A stretch of 64,000 bases of DNA from Dysidea avara (Eukaryota; Porifera; Demospongiae; Dictyoceratida; Dysideidae). A program made the position numbers and the translations under genes. Below, piece after piece: positions 43,193-54,789 of this stretch (the stretch's first letter is position 1; each line of letters opens with the position of its first letter). Under the pieces are notes generated by a model, which was given only the letters and a program-made list of their open reading frames with translations, was not told where the DNA came from and searched no databases. The stretch lies in assembly GCF_963678975.1 (NCBI RefSeq), contig NC_089274.1, positions 26,573,053 through 26,637,052 on the forward strand, in the 5' to 3' direction.

Positions 43193-43221
43193 TCAGGCAG
43201 GCAGGCAGGCTGGCAGGCAGA
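43193..43221. repeat. (GGCA)n microsatellite
   Basis: Short GGCAGGCAGGCAGGCTGGCA run. A similar but longer tract lies at 58100-58153. Confidence 0.85.
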
Positions 43222-43653
43222 CGAAAATTTCTGTTTTAGCGATTTTTTAGAAATAAAATTCCAGCACTTTTCTAGTCGTTTCCTGATATATAACGCTAGA
43301 AATAAAGTCAGAACTTGAAGACTCTTTAGTAAAAGGTTTATTTGCTGTGTGAGATATTTCTAGGATGATTTTTGAGGGATCGAAATTTGAGGCTTGCGCC
43401 AAATCCACCCCAATCCCTACTTAAACAGTACTATCGTACTGTTTGATAGGGGGAAAACAACTTAACAGTGTTGTGAGTAACGCGCTACTTATGTAACGCG
43501 TTACATAATATTATTACTTTTGAGTAGTAACTAAGTAATATAACGAAATACGCTATAAAAACAGGCAATGTAATTCAAGTTACTTTACTAACAAATGTAT
43601 AAAACACATTACCTAAGTAGTATAGTTACTGTAATGGGTCTAATATTACGTAA

Positions 43654-44042
43654 GGCCACTCCAACTGGTAATTATGTTTCTGGTCCTCTGAAAATCTGTT
43701 TTAGATGCGGGCGGGCGGAATTCAGCAACAAAGCAACAATGAAGTGACTGCTAGCTCGATTAGAGTATTTTTGTGATTTACTGACTGTTCTATTAGAGTA
43801 TATCGATCCGTACTATGTATGCACTCTGTCCATTTCTTGCAGGTTTTCACTGATAAAATACAAATTATGGTATTTAGATAGTTAGATTTAGTATACTTGT
43901 TGCGGCCCAATATTTGTTTCTGAAATCCAGGTTTTTCAAAAAGCTGATGCGGGCATTTTACCCATGTATTTCTGAAATTTCACTTTCTCTAATAAAGGAT
44001 GCGGGCGGTGGACCAGAAACATAATTACCAATTGGAGTGGCC
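43654..44042. repeat. Harbinger-type MITE family H, copy 2
   Basis: 389 bp, TAA duplication at 43651-43653 and 44043-44045, inverted ends GGCCACTCCAACTGGTAATT and its complement through ATGTTTCTGGTCC. Internal sequence collinear with 32098-32471. It contains TCTATTAGAGTATATCGATC near 43789. Confidence 0.92.
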
Positions 44043-44529
44043 TAATATTATTACTACATATAACAAAGTTACTAATCTCGTTAGTAATCCATGCACCGAG
44101 TAACGCCTAGCACACTGAACAAAGTGATGAAGCCTACTGAATGAAGCTTATTCACCAGCTTGTTACTTATAACCAAGATTTGCACACTGCCCAACAATGT
44201 CATCATGGCACGTGATAAGGTGGTAGTTTCACACGTGACAGCTTAAAGCTGTGGACACAAAGTAATATAATATGTAATATTATTATAGTTACTTTATTTT
44301 TTGGGTAATATGTAACTGTAACTAAATAGTTCGGTTGCAAGTAATATGTAATATGTAACTATAGTTAGCTACTTTTACAAAGTAACTTGCCCAATACTGA
44401 AACTTAATGTGTAAAATTAGTGCATCTTTATAAGTTTACAACTGAGGCATGAAATGAAACCTGTCAACAGGTATAAAATATTATAAATTATTGTATGGTG
44501 ATTGCACAATTCATTTTAGCAAAAGAATG

Positions 44530-44576
44530 ACCAGGAAGGAAACCAGAAACATATAATTAACTTTTTGTGGCCTTAT
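44530..44576. repeat. MITE family H, right end only
   Basis: AAACCAGAAACATATAATTA followed by TTGTGGCCTTA matches the right end of family H, diverged. Confidence 0.55.
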
Positions 44577-44639
44577 AAGGAGTATAGGGAACTTTGTATT
44601 AAAGGAAAAGTGTAAATTTGTAAGATAAAGAGACCAGTC

Positions 44640-45290
44640 ATGCACAGTCAGGAGGTCATCCTGGAGTTTGAGGGAGTTGAGTAGAGTTTACAAAAGATAA
44701 TGTGCTGGAATGATGAATCAGTAGGAATAATTAAGTCATTCAGTAATGTAAACTAGGAACAAAAGTGGTCCAAGGATGCTCTTTTGGGACACACCTGATA
44801 AGACTGTAAGTATTGTTGAATATGAACCATTACAGTGTACATTGTTCAGTGAAATACGTATATTATTTGAGTCATCACCACAGTAATTATACCAATTCAT
44901 GCACCATAATTTTAATAGTAGTTCATTGTGATGAACTTCGTCTAAATAGATCATGGGCTTTATGTTCATAGATATGTTTAAGGAAGATAAGAAGTTGTTG
45001 TAAGGTTGAGCGTCCATTCATGAATCCAAATTGTGACATAGAGATGCAAAAATTTATACTTTGTCATGAATAGCTATAATGTGTTCAAGTATCTTGCATG
45101 GACACAACATATGCATAGTAAGGATAACTTAAGACACTGATAGGTCCAGCTATAGTTTGTGACACTAGCTTTGTTGCCAGATTTGAAAATAGAGGTGATG
45201 CAATAAATCTCCCATTCGGAAAGAGTACGGTGGGCATATGAAAATAGTGTCAGTAAAGATTTAATAATTGCAAGACTGTACCATGGCTAA
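44640..45290 (-). mobile_element. LINE remnant (RT domain)
   Basis: The minus strand retains reverse-transcriptase blocks in broken frames: FKSGNKASVTNY near 45170, a QFGF-type block near 45010-45040, DEVHHNELLLKLW, and VLSGVSQKSILGPLLFLVYI (PQGS-type box degraded) near 44760-44800. Non-functional. Confidence 0.75.
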
Positions 45291-45689
45291 TTCCATCAAT
45301 AGCTACCAGCTAGAGAGATAGTAGAGCCGATCAAGTAGAGCAGTACTGTAAACTTCTACTTCGTCTAACAGCAGCAAGTTGATACAGTCAAATCACTGTC
45401 AGGTGACTGTTGCAAAAGCTATGAAAGATCAATGTACACAGTTCAGTGGAGTATACGTATATGCTTGCACTGTTTGGTACCCATACACTACTAAAGATAT
45501 TAATTAGCTAGTTAGAACATGTCATCATATGCTGGGCTTGTGGCAGTCATTGGGATCTTACCATGTAATGATTGTTACAAACTGCCCCATTGTAGCTACA
45601 TGTGTGATAGACAAGAATTTATATCTGCTTGCTTGTTGCAAGATATTCACCATTGAAGATTTATGTTACTAATGACACAGATAAATTCT

Positions 45690-45925
45690 TACAAATACTC
45701 CTTTTTCCCATCTGCTACATATTAAAAGTTGGAATTCCTTACCCCAAAATGTGATAGACTTAACAGAGATCGAACAATTCAAGCACAGCTGAGCCTATAA
45801 CTGGTCTTGAGACTGTTTAATTAAAAAAAAAGTAATTGTACTATTGTACTATTGTTTTGTTGTTTTTTTCTTTTTTGTACACTACACTCTTTTTGAGGTC
45901 TGCACAATATAATAATATTAATAAG
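45690..45925 (+). mobile_element. LINE remnant (3' end, opposite strand)
   Basis: The plus strand reads KSWNSLPQNVIDLTEIEQFK near 45724-45785, the characteristic last motif of CR1/L2-like ORF2, followed by an untranslated tail with GAGGTCTGCACAATATAATA. The tail resembles the complement of 34310-34360, so it is probably the same family as the 34.4-kb LINE. Confidence 0.7.
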
Positions 45926-46417
45926 TATTGCTAGCTAGCTACATGCTATATACTCTACCAACAAAGAGTCATCATCTAACATTAATTCCACCCAGCATCT
46001 TTATGCAACTGCTATCAATGCAGGACGACACTGCATAGCTACATGCGAGTTTTCAGTGCAATAAGGTAGCTAGCTACCTTTGATCATGACTATAAATTAT
46101 ACTTTTGTCCATGTACTCTACAGTCACACTTTGTGTTCAGTGTTTTTTGTACTCACTCAGTATTGTGTGTCATTATAGTGTTTATTACTGCTGTTGTGTG
46201 TTGTTCATTGTAGCACTGTTGCTGTGTGCAAAAGTTCAGTATTCTGTGTCAGCATAACTAGATAGTATCTAGAACTTTATTAACCCCGGGTTAGCATACA
46301 TCTATGCTTTGACATTTGGCGGCGCCCGCCACGTTGCCTCTATGCGGACGGGCGGGCGGGCGCTGCTAGACTATTGACACCGAGGTTGGCACTCTGGAAT
46401 TCGCTCTGGATCGACAA

Positions 46418-48247
46418 ATGGAGGGTGACGAAAGCACTTTTCAAGCTCTTCCAACAGAATTATTGGTTAGTATATTTACTTTCTTACCCACAGTGCGTGA
46501 CAAGGTGAACTTGCGATACGTTTCACGTAGAATACGAAATGCGACAGAAGTACCATCATTATGGAGTGAGTTTGTGTGGCCTTACTACGACAGGCGCGAG
46601 GAGAATTGTGTGAAGAGCTTGTTAAAGTCATGTGGAGGGTACATCAAAACATTGTCCTTTCCTAATCACGTGCCACCTTTCAGTGTACTACAATACTGTA
46701 ACAACGTGGTAGAACTTGCTTTACCAACTGCAAAGTTTATTCCTAGACAACTAGGGGAAGTTATAGAACATATGAAAGTATTGCAGGAGCTAGATGTCAA
46801 GTGGAACACCAACTTCAAGTTGCATTCATTGCTGTCGATTGTTGGTAGCAAACTGAAAGAGTTGACAATCAGACTGACACTGGAGCTAAACTATGAAATA
46901 TTTTCACACAGTCTAGAGTCATCACTGAATTCCTTTATGGGTAGTTGGGTGGATAAGGGTTTTATGCCACCTAATCTGAATATTGTTTGTATTCATGTTT
47001 TGCCAACAGATCTATGTAACCTATGGTCTAGTTTGAATGTCGTTTCATCAGATGGCCATACTGGTCAGGTTAAACTTTTTAACAGTCTAAAAGTCCCTTT
47101 GGATCTTTGTGCTGCTCTTCCTTTGTTTCAGATACAGTTTGGTCAAACAGCTCCATTTTTATATGTAGATGTCAACAACTTAGCTGGGTTAGAAAAGAAT
47201 TTTGTATACTCTAGTCATAGGAATACAGTAGCACTCAAGGCAACATTTTCTTCATATAGTGGTGGGATTCCCATTGATTATAATTTAAGCTTTGTGACAG
47301 ACTTTGATATCTCACGCTGTGAATCACTTCATTCTGATCATCTTGAGCAACTAGCTGTGATGTGTCCTCATCTCCAGAGACTTTCATTGTCTAAAAATTT
47401 GAATTGCTTGAAAAGGTTGCAAGGTCTACGTGCTATTGCCAGCTGCTGTCACAACTTACAAGGACTAAACTTGTTGGGAATACAGGTGACAGAGGTGGAG
47501 AATCACATGCAATTATGGGAGATATTGAGTGTGGTCAAGTTGACCCATCTTGCAATAGATTTATGTAACATCGTGCCGTTTGAAAACAATGATGCATACA
47601 AGCGAAATCTTCTCAAATTGTATCAGAATTTTTTGTTTTTACAGGCACTACATTTAGAACCAAGTGAGTGTAGTGGTATACGAATTTGTCCCAACTGTGA
47701 TGGCATTAACAACCAAGATATATTACTGTTGTCTTCTTTCCCATCACTTACATACTGTAGGTTGGATCGGATGTCATATGCACCTTCTGCATTACAGAAC
47801 GTTGTTACCAGCTGTAAGAAACTCTCCTGTTTATATTATAGCTCACCTGGTCTATCAAAGCCGTTGTCGTTCTCAGCAGATTTAAGTGTACAAATTTTAC
47901 AACAGTTATTCATAGGATCAGTCAATTGTGATATCCCTGATACATTTATGAATGTAGTATCAGTTCATGGCAGACTAGCACATGTACTAATGGAGGTAAA
48001 ATCTGTCGGGTATGAAGGAATTGTTTCTCTGATAACAAACTCTCCTGAGCTTGAAACGTTTCATATTATTGCAGGCACATTGCTCTCTACACTTCCCATG
48101 AATTATATTGAAACTTCATTGATGGAGAAGTTTTGCGGCAGGAGTTTGTTTAATTCTGGCAGCTTTCAAATTGATCGAATGCCTAGTTGTTGTCGTAATG
48201 AATTGTTAGAAGTTGATATAGATGTCATGTCATATTTGTGGATCTGA
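46418..48247 (+). CDS. F-box and leucine-rich-repeat protein 1
   Basis: 609 residues in a single exon. The N-terminal F-box at residues 7-48 (FQALPTELLVSIFTFL, then RDKVNLRYVSRRI and PSLWSEFVWP) should bind Skp1 in an SCF ubiquitin ligase. The rest is an irregular leucine-rich solenoid, clearest at LQRLSLSKNLNCLKRLQGLR, HNLQGLNLLGI, LTHLAIDLC and FLQALHLEP, which would select the substrate. There is no signal peptide or membrane segment. The gene is closely related to the one at 52320, with near-identical N-termini. GC-rich sequence with a GGCGGGCGGGCG run lies just upstream (46319-46370) and may be promoter. The ATG at 46418 is the first, and it aligns with the paralogue. Confidence 0.9.
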   Translation: MEGDESTFQALPTELLVSIFTFLPTVRDKVNLRYVSRRIRNATEVPSLWSEFVWPYYDRREENCVKSLLKSCGGYIKTLSFPNHVPPFSVLQYCNNVVELALPTAKFIPRQLGEVIEHMKVLQELDVKWNTNFKLHSLLSIVGSKLKELTIRLTLELNYEIFSHSLESSLNSFMGSWVDKGFMPPNLNIVCIHVLPTDLCNLWSSLNVVSSDGHTGQVKLFNSLKVPLDLCAALPLFQIQFGQTAPFLYVDVNNLAGLEKNFVYSSHRNTVALKATFSSYSGGIPIDYNLSFVTDFDISRCESLHSDHLEQLAVMCPHLQRLSLSKNLNCLKRLQGLRAIASCCHNLQGLNLLGIQVTEVENHMQLWEILSVVKLTHLAIDLCNIVPFENNDAYKRNLLKLYQNFLFLQALHLEPSECSGIRICPNCDGINNQDILLLSSFPSLTYCRLDRMSYAPSALQNVVTSCKKLSCLYYSSPGLSKPLSFSADLSVQILQQLFIGSVNCDIPDTFMNVVSVHGRLAHVLMEVKSVGYEGIVSLITNSPELETFHIIAGTLLSTLPMNYIETSLMEKFCGRSLFNSGSFQIDRMPSCCRNELLEVDIDVMSYLWI

Positions 48248-48369
48248 AATATATGCATGTCTATGGTGTAGATGTTATATCATAGATGTGGTTCTAAATG
48301 TATGTCTATATGGTAAGGTGCATTGTGATTAATCATTATTATTGTTACCTCTAAAATAGTTTACAAACA

Positions 48370-48830
48370 CAGATAATCATACATGTAGGGAGTGTGGGAT
48401 ATAGAGGTTAAAATCATCAACATAATCAATGTTGATTAGTGATTGAGGTAGATCATTCCATAATTTTACAGCTGAAGGTAGGAAAATATGTGTCAGTTCT
48501 AATTGGTGGAATGGTATAATGATGAGAGTGACCTCGAGTACATGAGGTTAAGGAAGCTTGAGTAATTGATTAGGCTTCAACAAGACCATGAATTTATTTA
48601 AAGAGCATAAGTAGTTTAAGGTAGTTTCTTGTTTGTTCTAAAGTTGGCCAGTGGTCTGGTTACTCTACGTAGAGAAAAGTCATTCATAACAAATCCTATG
48701 CATATATAGACACAACATTTGATGATTTTATATTTGTTAGTTCTTACTGAAAAGGGAGTTTCTGAAAATTTAGCTGTCCAACAATAATTTAGAAGCCCTG
48801 AGGACAGATTTTTAGGCTAATTTTAGTTTA
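48370..48830 (-). mobile_element. LINE remnant (C-terminal)
   Basis: The minus strand near 48490-48410 reads FLPSAVKLWNDLPQSL, the terminal motif of CR1/L2-type ORF2. More degraded tail sequence (e.g. NDFSLRRVTRP) lies at 48650-48690. Frames are broken. Confidence 0.7.
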
Positions 48831-49660
48831 TAACAATCACGGTAAAAATCCAATGCTTTAACTATTAAAATAAGCAAACTAACTGGAGAGCAAAGGTTAC
48901 ATGTCAGTACAGCATTAATATTAGCTAGTTATACCCTGCCACTGATGAAGGGGGTTTCTGTCAAAACAATGTAAACCCACCTAGATCTGCCACTGTAGTA
49001 GTATGGTAGTACTGAATAGTAGGGATCATGAAGATTTGCACTATTTGCTAAAGCATAATATTATTAGACAAAATATGACATATGCAGTGGAAACGGGAGG
49101 GCCATGGTCCCCCACTTTTACTGTCATTGCTTGTAACAAAAGATCAAAATAATTTAATAGAACAGTTACATTGTGACTACTATATTGGACCTTCTGGGAT
49201 CAGACCCCTCTGAATGGAATCTATATCTGCTATATGCTTTGTTTAACTTTCATTGTAAAAGTTTCCTCCCTACTCCACCGCCCTTGCTTTATTGTGACTT
49301 GGCATTGTTTGATTGGGTACAATCAAGCCCAAACTCAACATGCATGGTTTTCTATTTCATGTATAGCAATTCATGACCAATTCATGACTGAAAGCCCAGC
49401 AAGTGTAAGAAAACATGATCAGAAAATTCATGTTTCAGTATAGCCTGTCAATATAGTTGAGCAGCATGATACTCACAAAAATGGGGTGAATTTTGCACTT
49501 GGTGATAAAAGCATGCATGAAACTGTCTATAGTGCACCTGAATCAACCTGATGACATGAGAGATGGAGCCATCACTGATTTGATCTTTGGTGTCCATTAC
49601 AACTCATTATATATCCAAAGAATAGTGACCTTTATCGATAGCTACATCAACCATACAACC
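48831..49660. other. Gene-free stretch
   Basis: Unique AT-rich DNA. Short open frames at 49173-49443 have no recognisable domain. TAGTAGGGATCATGAAG at 49017-49033 is an end-like string shared with repeat families F/G. Confidence 0.35.
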
Positions 49661-49662
49661 AT

Positions 49663-50176
49663 GGGCAGATCCAGGGGGTTTCCAGAAACCGGGCCAGTCA
49701 GGTACACTAAAAATTGATTTTGCATTGATTTGCAAAGGTATCAAAAGTTAGATTGAAATACTCTAATAGAGCAGTCAACTACTCTAATAGAACAACCTCA
49801 TTTTATATTTTCTAAAAGTTATGTAGTTCATTTGCATTGACACAGCAAAATCGCAGCTCAAGCCTGTATTTTTTCTGGGGATATTCTCCCAGAATGACAT
49901 CCATGCCTGCTGCATACTTCAAACTTCACATTGCTCAATAACTTAACTCTTTAGCCAGCTCCTGATACTAGAAACTAGCACATATCAATCAATTCCTAAC
50001 ATACGTTATAGCTTACACATTTTGTGATGAAATTTGTTATCCAATTCAACCTCAGAACACATAATTTTCAAAAATTTCCTAAAGGGGGAGCATATCCCCA
50101 GACCCTCATAGATATAAGTGTACATGCAACAGAAATTGTGGAAACCTGTCACCAAAACTCCTGGAGTCGCCCTTGA
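49663..50176. repeat. MITE-like element with diverged ends
   Basis: Ends GGGCAGATCCAGGGGGTTTC and AAACTCCTGGAGTCGCCC are imperfect complements. Two tandem CTCTAATAGA motifs lie at 49759-49795. No clear duplication flanks it, so class and exact ends are uncertain. Confidence 0.5.
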
Positions 50177-50631
50177 CAACAGTCAATTTGTTAACAATGG
50201 GTGTCAAAGTGAAGATCTTTATCCAAGACCGTGACAAGGTGATACTTGTTACAAAGAGTATTACCCTCCTCATTATATACTCTTGTTGATAGCATAATCC
50301 ATTCCAAAGTTATGGAGCTACAAATTCATATAATTTAAGCTCCCACGCAATTAATTATCTACCTCCTTTGGTCTGTAATTTGATATTTATATTTATTTAG
50401 CTAACCATTGGGAACATAAAAAAAGAGAAATCTAGGGGTGGGGCCATAGGTGTATGCACCCTCCTCTATGGAGGTCATTGAACAAAGGTCATAATTGCTA
50501 TTGTCAGTTTAAAATCCGGGGTTGTTTATACAGTTTGCTTCAATAATAGTATTTGAGGTATAAAACTCCATAGCTTGTGATGGCCACATGCTTCTTTCAG
50601 CCAGGCTGCACAAATGGGTAGTCCATAACAG

Positions 50632-50988
50632 CAGGGCCGCCCACAGGGGGGGGGGGGGGGCAACTGGGGCATTTTTCCCCAGGCCCCAGCCTGAAAGGGG
50701 CCCCAGGAGGCCCCATGAAGGGCCCCCTGAATACCTGTTTAAAAGTCGATATACTCTAATAGAGCAGTCAGATCTAAATACTCTAATAGAGCAGTCACAG
50801 TATTCTTCAGAGGAGCAGTGTAGCAAGCTTATAGATAAGGAGATATGGTTGGTGCTGGGTAGTTATTGTCATTGCCAGCAGGTTGTGACCTTTTTTTTTT
50901 TTTTTTTTGGTCTTCACCTTACAACTTGGGTGAAGGGCCCCACTTTAACTCTTTGCCCTAGGCCCCTTAATTTCTCTGGGCGGCCCTG
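50632..50988. repeat. hAT-type MITE, 8-bp duplication
   Basis: 357 bp with inverted ends CAGGGCCGCCCA and TGGGCGGCCCTG, and an exact 8-bp duplication CATAACAG (50624-50631 and 50989-50996). GC-rich shoulders include a G run at 50647-50660 and repeated GGGGCCCC strings; the centre is AT-rich with a T18-like run near 50891. Two tandem ACTCTAATAGAGCAGTCA motifs lie at 50752-50796. Non-coding. Confidence 0.93.
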
Positions 50989-50996
50989 CATAACAG

Positions 50997-51967
50997 TAAT
51001 ATTGAAAGTAGTTAAGTGGCTTCTTTTATAAACTGAGTTCAGTTAACAGGCTTCTGCTGGTAGGTTTCAATACATGCAATGGCTTCATGTGTTGACTGAT
51101 TTTTGCATCTTGCTTTCTAAGTGGTTGAAATGAGTCATCATATTATAGCTCCCATGTGGTTTGCTATATATTCTGTTTATAATCCTAGCAACTAGAGTGT
51201 GCTTTCAATCAACTATTAAAAACTTGAGATATAATTCTATTGAATACTCAGACCGGCCCCTATATGTTGCATGGGAGAAAGTGTCCATTGCATATAGTTA
51301 GCTACCAGTTGGGAGAAATAACTTGGCAAAAATTTAATCCATAAAATTTCTTGAAATGCTAATTTGCCAAATAGCTACCTTTGGGCTTTCACTAAATCAG
51401 GTGGTGGTTTTGTATTGTACATGTAGAAGAAAACTACCACCCATCCTATGCAGGACAGGCCATGGCCAGTGATGCTGAACATGCAGATGTTACTCACCAT
51501 CTAATGGTGCGGGGAACAGTAATCTTGCCTGAGAATATCCAGCATTCTACCATCCAAGAGCCCAACATCGTGAGCCACTAGGCTACTGTGATCTAATGCT
51601 CAACAAGCAAAGCCGGCTCACTACATAAGTAGCTACTAACTTCTTTTCAGGATGACTTCCTGTTGGGCCCTGGATGGTCATTGCCCCTGAACTAAGAAGA
51701 TGACTTCATATCCTCAGTGAGGTCTACCACAGGAACAAGTGGTTACAAAATAATAATACCCACAGGAACATGTGGTACAAACAGCTATAGCCACATGCTT
51801 CCTGAAATTATGTATATTTATCCGTGCTGTTTGTGTGTTTGCGCCATGTTCATGTATGTATAAATTTCGAATCAACTATGAGGCTTGCTCAGCGTACCGA
51901 TCTTTTTCTACACTCAGACTGATCCTTCTGATAAGATGACATCATAAACATTGACTTATTAGGTTTT
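50997..51967. other. Gene-free stretch
   Basis: Upstream flank of the second F-box gene, unique AT-rich DNA with no recognised element. Confidence 0.35.
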
Positions 51968-51994
51968 CTCTTTGGTTTCTTAGAAACCAAAGAG
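51968..51994. repeat. Perfect 13-bp inverted repeat
   Basis: CTCTTTGGTTTCT and its exact complement around one base, about 325 bp upstream of the ATG at 52320. It could form a hairpin in a 5' leader or bind a dimeric regulator. Confidence 0.85.
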
Positions 51995-52319
51995 TTTATT
52001 TAGAACATCTAAATTTGGAATTGACATTTCCTGTAGATTACATATAGGCGGTACTTTTTTAGGCGTAATATTGGTCAGTTTTGTAAGTATAAATTTGCTG
52101 TCTTTAATGTTCATAATCAGTATACAGACAAGATATCTCTGAGTTATTAGTTTAGCTCTTAAAGATAGTTGTTCGCTCTCTTACCAGCTTTGTTCTGACT
52201 GAGAGTTAAGATAGATTGATTTAGATAGATAGAGTCCTTGGAGTAGCATAGAAACTGAAGCCCGCGCATAAAATTGAACAGTCGCATCTCTGAGCTACTG
52301 AAAAAGTCTGGATCTGAAA

Positions 52320-54230
52320 ATGGAGAAAAGCTTGGACAACAAAAGTGTTTTTCAAGCTCTTCCTACAGAATTGTTAGTTCATATATTTACTTTCCTACTC
52401 TCACGTGACAAGGTGAACTTACGATACGTTTCACGTAGAATTCGATATGCAACAGAGACAGCATCACTATGGAGTGAGTTTGTGTGGCCTTACTACGACA
52501 GGCGTGGGGAAAATAGTGTGAAAAACTTGTTGAAGTCGTGTGGAGGGTACATCAAAACTTTGACGTTTCCTAATCACGTGCCACCTGTCAATACTCTGCA
52601 ATGCTGTAACAATGTCGTAGAACTTAGTATACCACAAGCAAAGTTAGATCCTGAGCAACTTGGGAATGTCGTAAAGCACATGGGAGGATTGAAGAAGCTA
52701 GATGTTAAGTGGACAGATGCCGACATGATGCCATTACTGTCAATCAGTAGTAAACTGAATCAGCTGACAGTCAGATTGACACCAAAAGGTGAAGAAGACG
52801 ATAGTCTGGAGGAATTGCTAGATTCCTTTCTACATAACTGGGCTGTGAAGGGTTGTATACCACATTATGTGAATATAGTTTATTTTTGCTTTCAACAGCT
52901 TCCTATAGATGAATGGATATTTTGCTCTACTCATAATTGGAGTCACATTTCATCTGGTGGTCACACTGGTTTGCTTAAGGTTTATTATAATTTGAAAGTT
53001 CCTTTGGATCTTTACACTGTTCTGCCTGCATTTCAATTACAATTTGGTTGTGCAGCTGCTCCTTTTCGGTTGGTAGATGGGCGTATGGTTGGATTGGTCA
53101 GTCCTGTTGTGTTGTTTGAAGATGGGAGTGTGGCCGGGTCAGGATTCAGTTGGTTGTGTTTAACTGACTGTAGTTATGGGGGTAAGATAGCATTCAAGGC
53201 AGAATTTTGTTCATTTCGTAATGCTGATGGCATTCCCATTGATGAAAATACTAAGAATCTAAACTTTGTGACATACTTGAAAGTGTCATGTGGTTGGCTT
53301 CGTCCGGATCACCTTGAGCAACTAGCTGTGACATGTACTAACCTCCAAAACCTTTTGTTAGATAATAGTTCTTCTTGTTTGAGGAACTTACAAGGTTTAC
53401 GTGCTATTGCCAGTTACTGTCATAGCCTACAAGGACTAAACTTGGTGGGTATATGTGCAACTGAAGTGGAGGATTGTATGCAGTTGTGGGAGATACTTAG
53501 CGACTTGAAACTAACCCATCTTGGAATACAGTTATGCAATATTTTGTCATTTGAAGATAATGATGTAAGCAAACGAAAGGTTTTCAATTTGTATAGCAAA
53601 TTTGCATTCTTGAAGGCATTACAGTTTGGCGTTTCTGGTTTTAATCGTACATGCCCCAAATGTGAAAATGTTAGTAGTCAAGATATATTCCTGTTGTCTT
53701 ATCTTCCATCACTTACCTACTGTGCACTGGATCTGAGGAGTACACGTGCATCTGACACAGTAAGGGACATTGTTACCAGCTGTAAGAAGCTTACATGTTT
53801 TCACTGCTTTTCAGATGATCTTCCAGCTCCATTATCACTCCCAGAAGAGTTCAGTGCGCAAAATTTGCAACAGTTATTTATATGTTTAAAAATTGCTGTC
53901 TCTGATAAATTTATGAATGCAGTATCAGTTCATGGTGGACTGGTACATGTGCTTTTGTTTGTGAAATCAGTGGGATATGAAGGAATTGCTACTCTGATAA
54001 TGAACTCTCCTAAGCTATTAACATTTCATATTATTTTAGACGTCTTGATATCAGGAGGTGTGGCACTTGATGCGAACAATGCAATGGCTGCACTGAAGAA
54101 GAGGTTCTGTGACAAGAGTTTGTTTATTTCTGGGAGTTTTGAAATTGGTGAAATTGATCAATTATCAAATTGTCGTTTTCGTGAATTGCTATATCTGGAC
54201 ACAGATGTCTCAACAACTTTGTGGGCATAA
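52320..54230 (+). CDS. F-box and leucine-rich-repeat protein 2
   Basis: 636 residues in one exon. The F-box at residues 11-50 (FQALPTELLVHIFTFLLSRD, VNLRYVSRRIRYATE, SLWSEFVWPYYDRR) nearly matches that of the gene at 46418. The LRR region is collinear but more diverged and about 27 residues longer, with extra sequence around residues 255-300 (the VDGRMVGLVSPVVLFEDG region). Conserved LRR blocks include LQGLRAIASYCHSLQGLNLVG and LTHLGIQLCNI. The expected role is a substrate receptor of an SCF ligase. Stronger similarity in the F-box than in the LRRs suggests diversification of substrate choice after duplication. Stop TAA at 54228. Confidence 0.9.
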   Translation: MEKSLDNKSVFQALPTELLVHIFTFLLSRDKVNLRYVSRRIRYATETASLWSEFVWPYYDRRGENSVKNLLKSCGGYIKTLTFPNHVPPVNTLQCCNNVVELSIPQAKLDPEQLGNVVKHMGGLKKLDVKWTDADMMPLLSISSKLNQLTVRLTPKGEEDDSLEELLDSFLHNWAVKGCIPHYVNIVYFCFQQLPIDEWIFCSTHNWSHISSGGHTGLLKVYYNLKVPLDLYTVLPAFQLQFGCAAAPFRLVDGRMVGLVSPVVLFEDGSVAGSGFSWLCLTDCSYGGKIAFKAEFCSFRNADGIPIDENTKNLNFVTYLKVSCGWLRPDHLEQLAVTCTNLQNLLLDNSSSCLRNLQGLRAIASYCHSLQGLNLVGICATEVEDCMQLWEILSDLKLTHLGIQLCNILSFEDNDVSKRKVFNLYSKFAFLKALQFGVSGFNRTCPKCENVSSQDIFLLSYLPSLTYCALDLRSTRASDTVRDIVTSCKKLTCFHCFSDDLPAPLSLPEEFSAQNLQQLFICLKIAVSDKFMNAVSVHGGLVHVLLFVKSVGYEGIATLIMNSPKLLTFHIILDVLISGGVALDANNAMAALKKRFCDKSLFISGSFEIGEIDQLSNCRFRELLYLDTDVSTTLWA

Positions 54231-54789
54231 ATCTGTATGCTTCTTGGTGTGGCATATACATCTTGATCTACTACAATCATGATGCATTACTGATGCAACT
54301 TTATACATTTTAAAACTGAACTTTATTGTATATGAATGTGGCTTGTATTTGAAGTATATAATAAGTGTAATTTACATTTGAGCAGAGATCACAGAAAATT
54401 TAATCCTTACTTTATAGCAATGACTGAAGTAGATACAGGGATTACAGTGGAACCCTGGCACCCCTTTCTAGGTCCCAAATCAACAATATTAGTAGCTTGC
54501 ACACCCCTTAAAGGACAAAAAAATTCCCAGAAGGTGTCCATGTATTTGTAGATCACGACCTCCCTTGTTTCATTGCTTTTTTTTTCTGTGATCCCTACTC
54601 AAATGTAAAATTTCTAATTTTCCTTACATTTGTTTCCTTACTATTTTGATTTTCAACTTTGCATTTCTGTCATTGATAATTGGGGCACATGTATAGTTAT
54701 GCCATTAATGTGTCTGGCACCACTAAACAAAGAACAGTATGTAAACAATCCAGTCACACTACGGAAATAAAGCACTCAAGCCACACTGC
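54231..54789. other. 3' flank with a pogo-type end
   Basis: A single TACAGTGGAACCCTGGCACC end lies at 54446-54465, of the pogo-like family, with no partner found. ATTGCTTTTTTTTTCTGTGA-like sequence near 54571 recurs at 58680 and 29105, a shared MITE-end string. Confidence 0.45.

Noticed and set aside
44736-45017. Small host gene on the minus strand
   Set aside because: Contains degraded reverse-transcriptase boxes and is part of a LINE remnant.
50588-51031. 147-codon plus-strand frame with poly-Gly/Pro
   Set aside because: Spans the hAT-type MITE, including its G and T homopolymer runs; not a protein.
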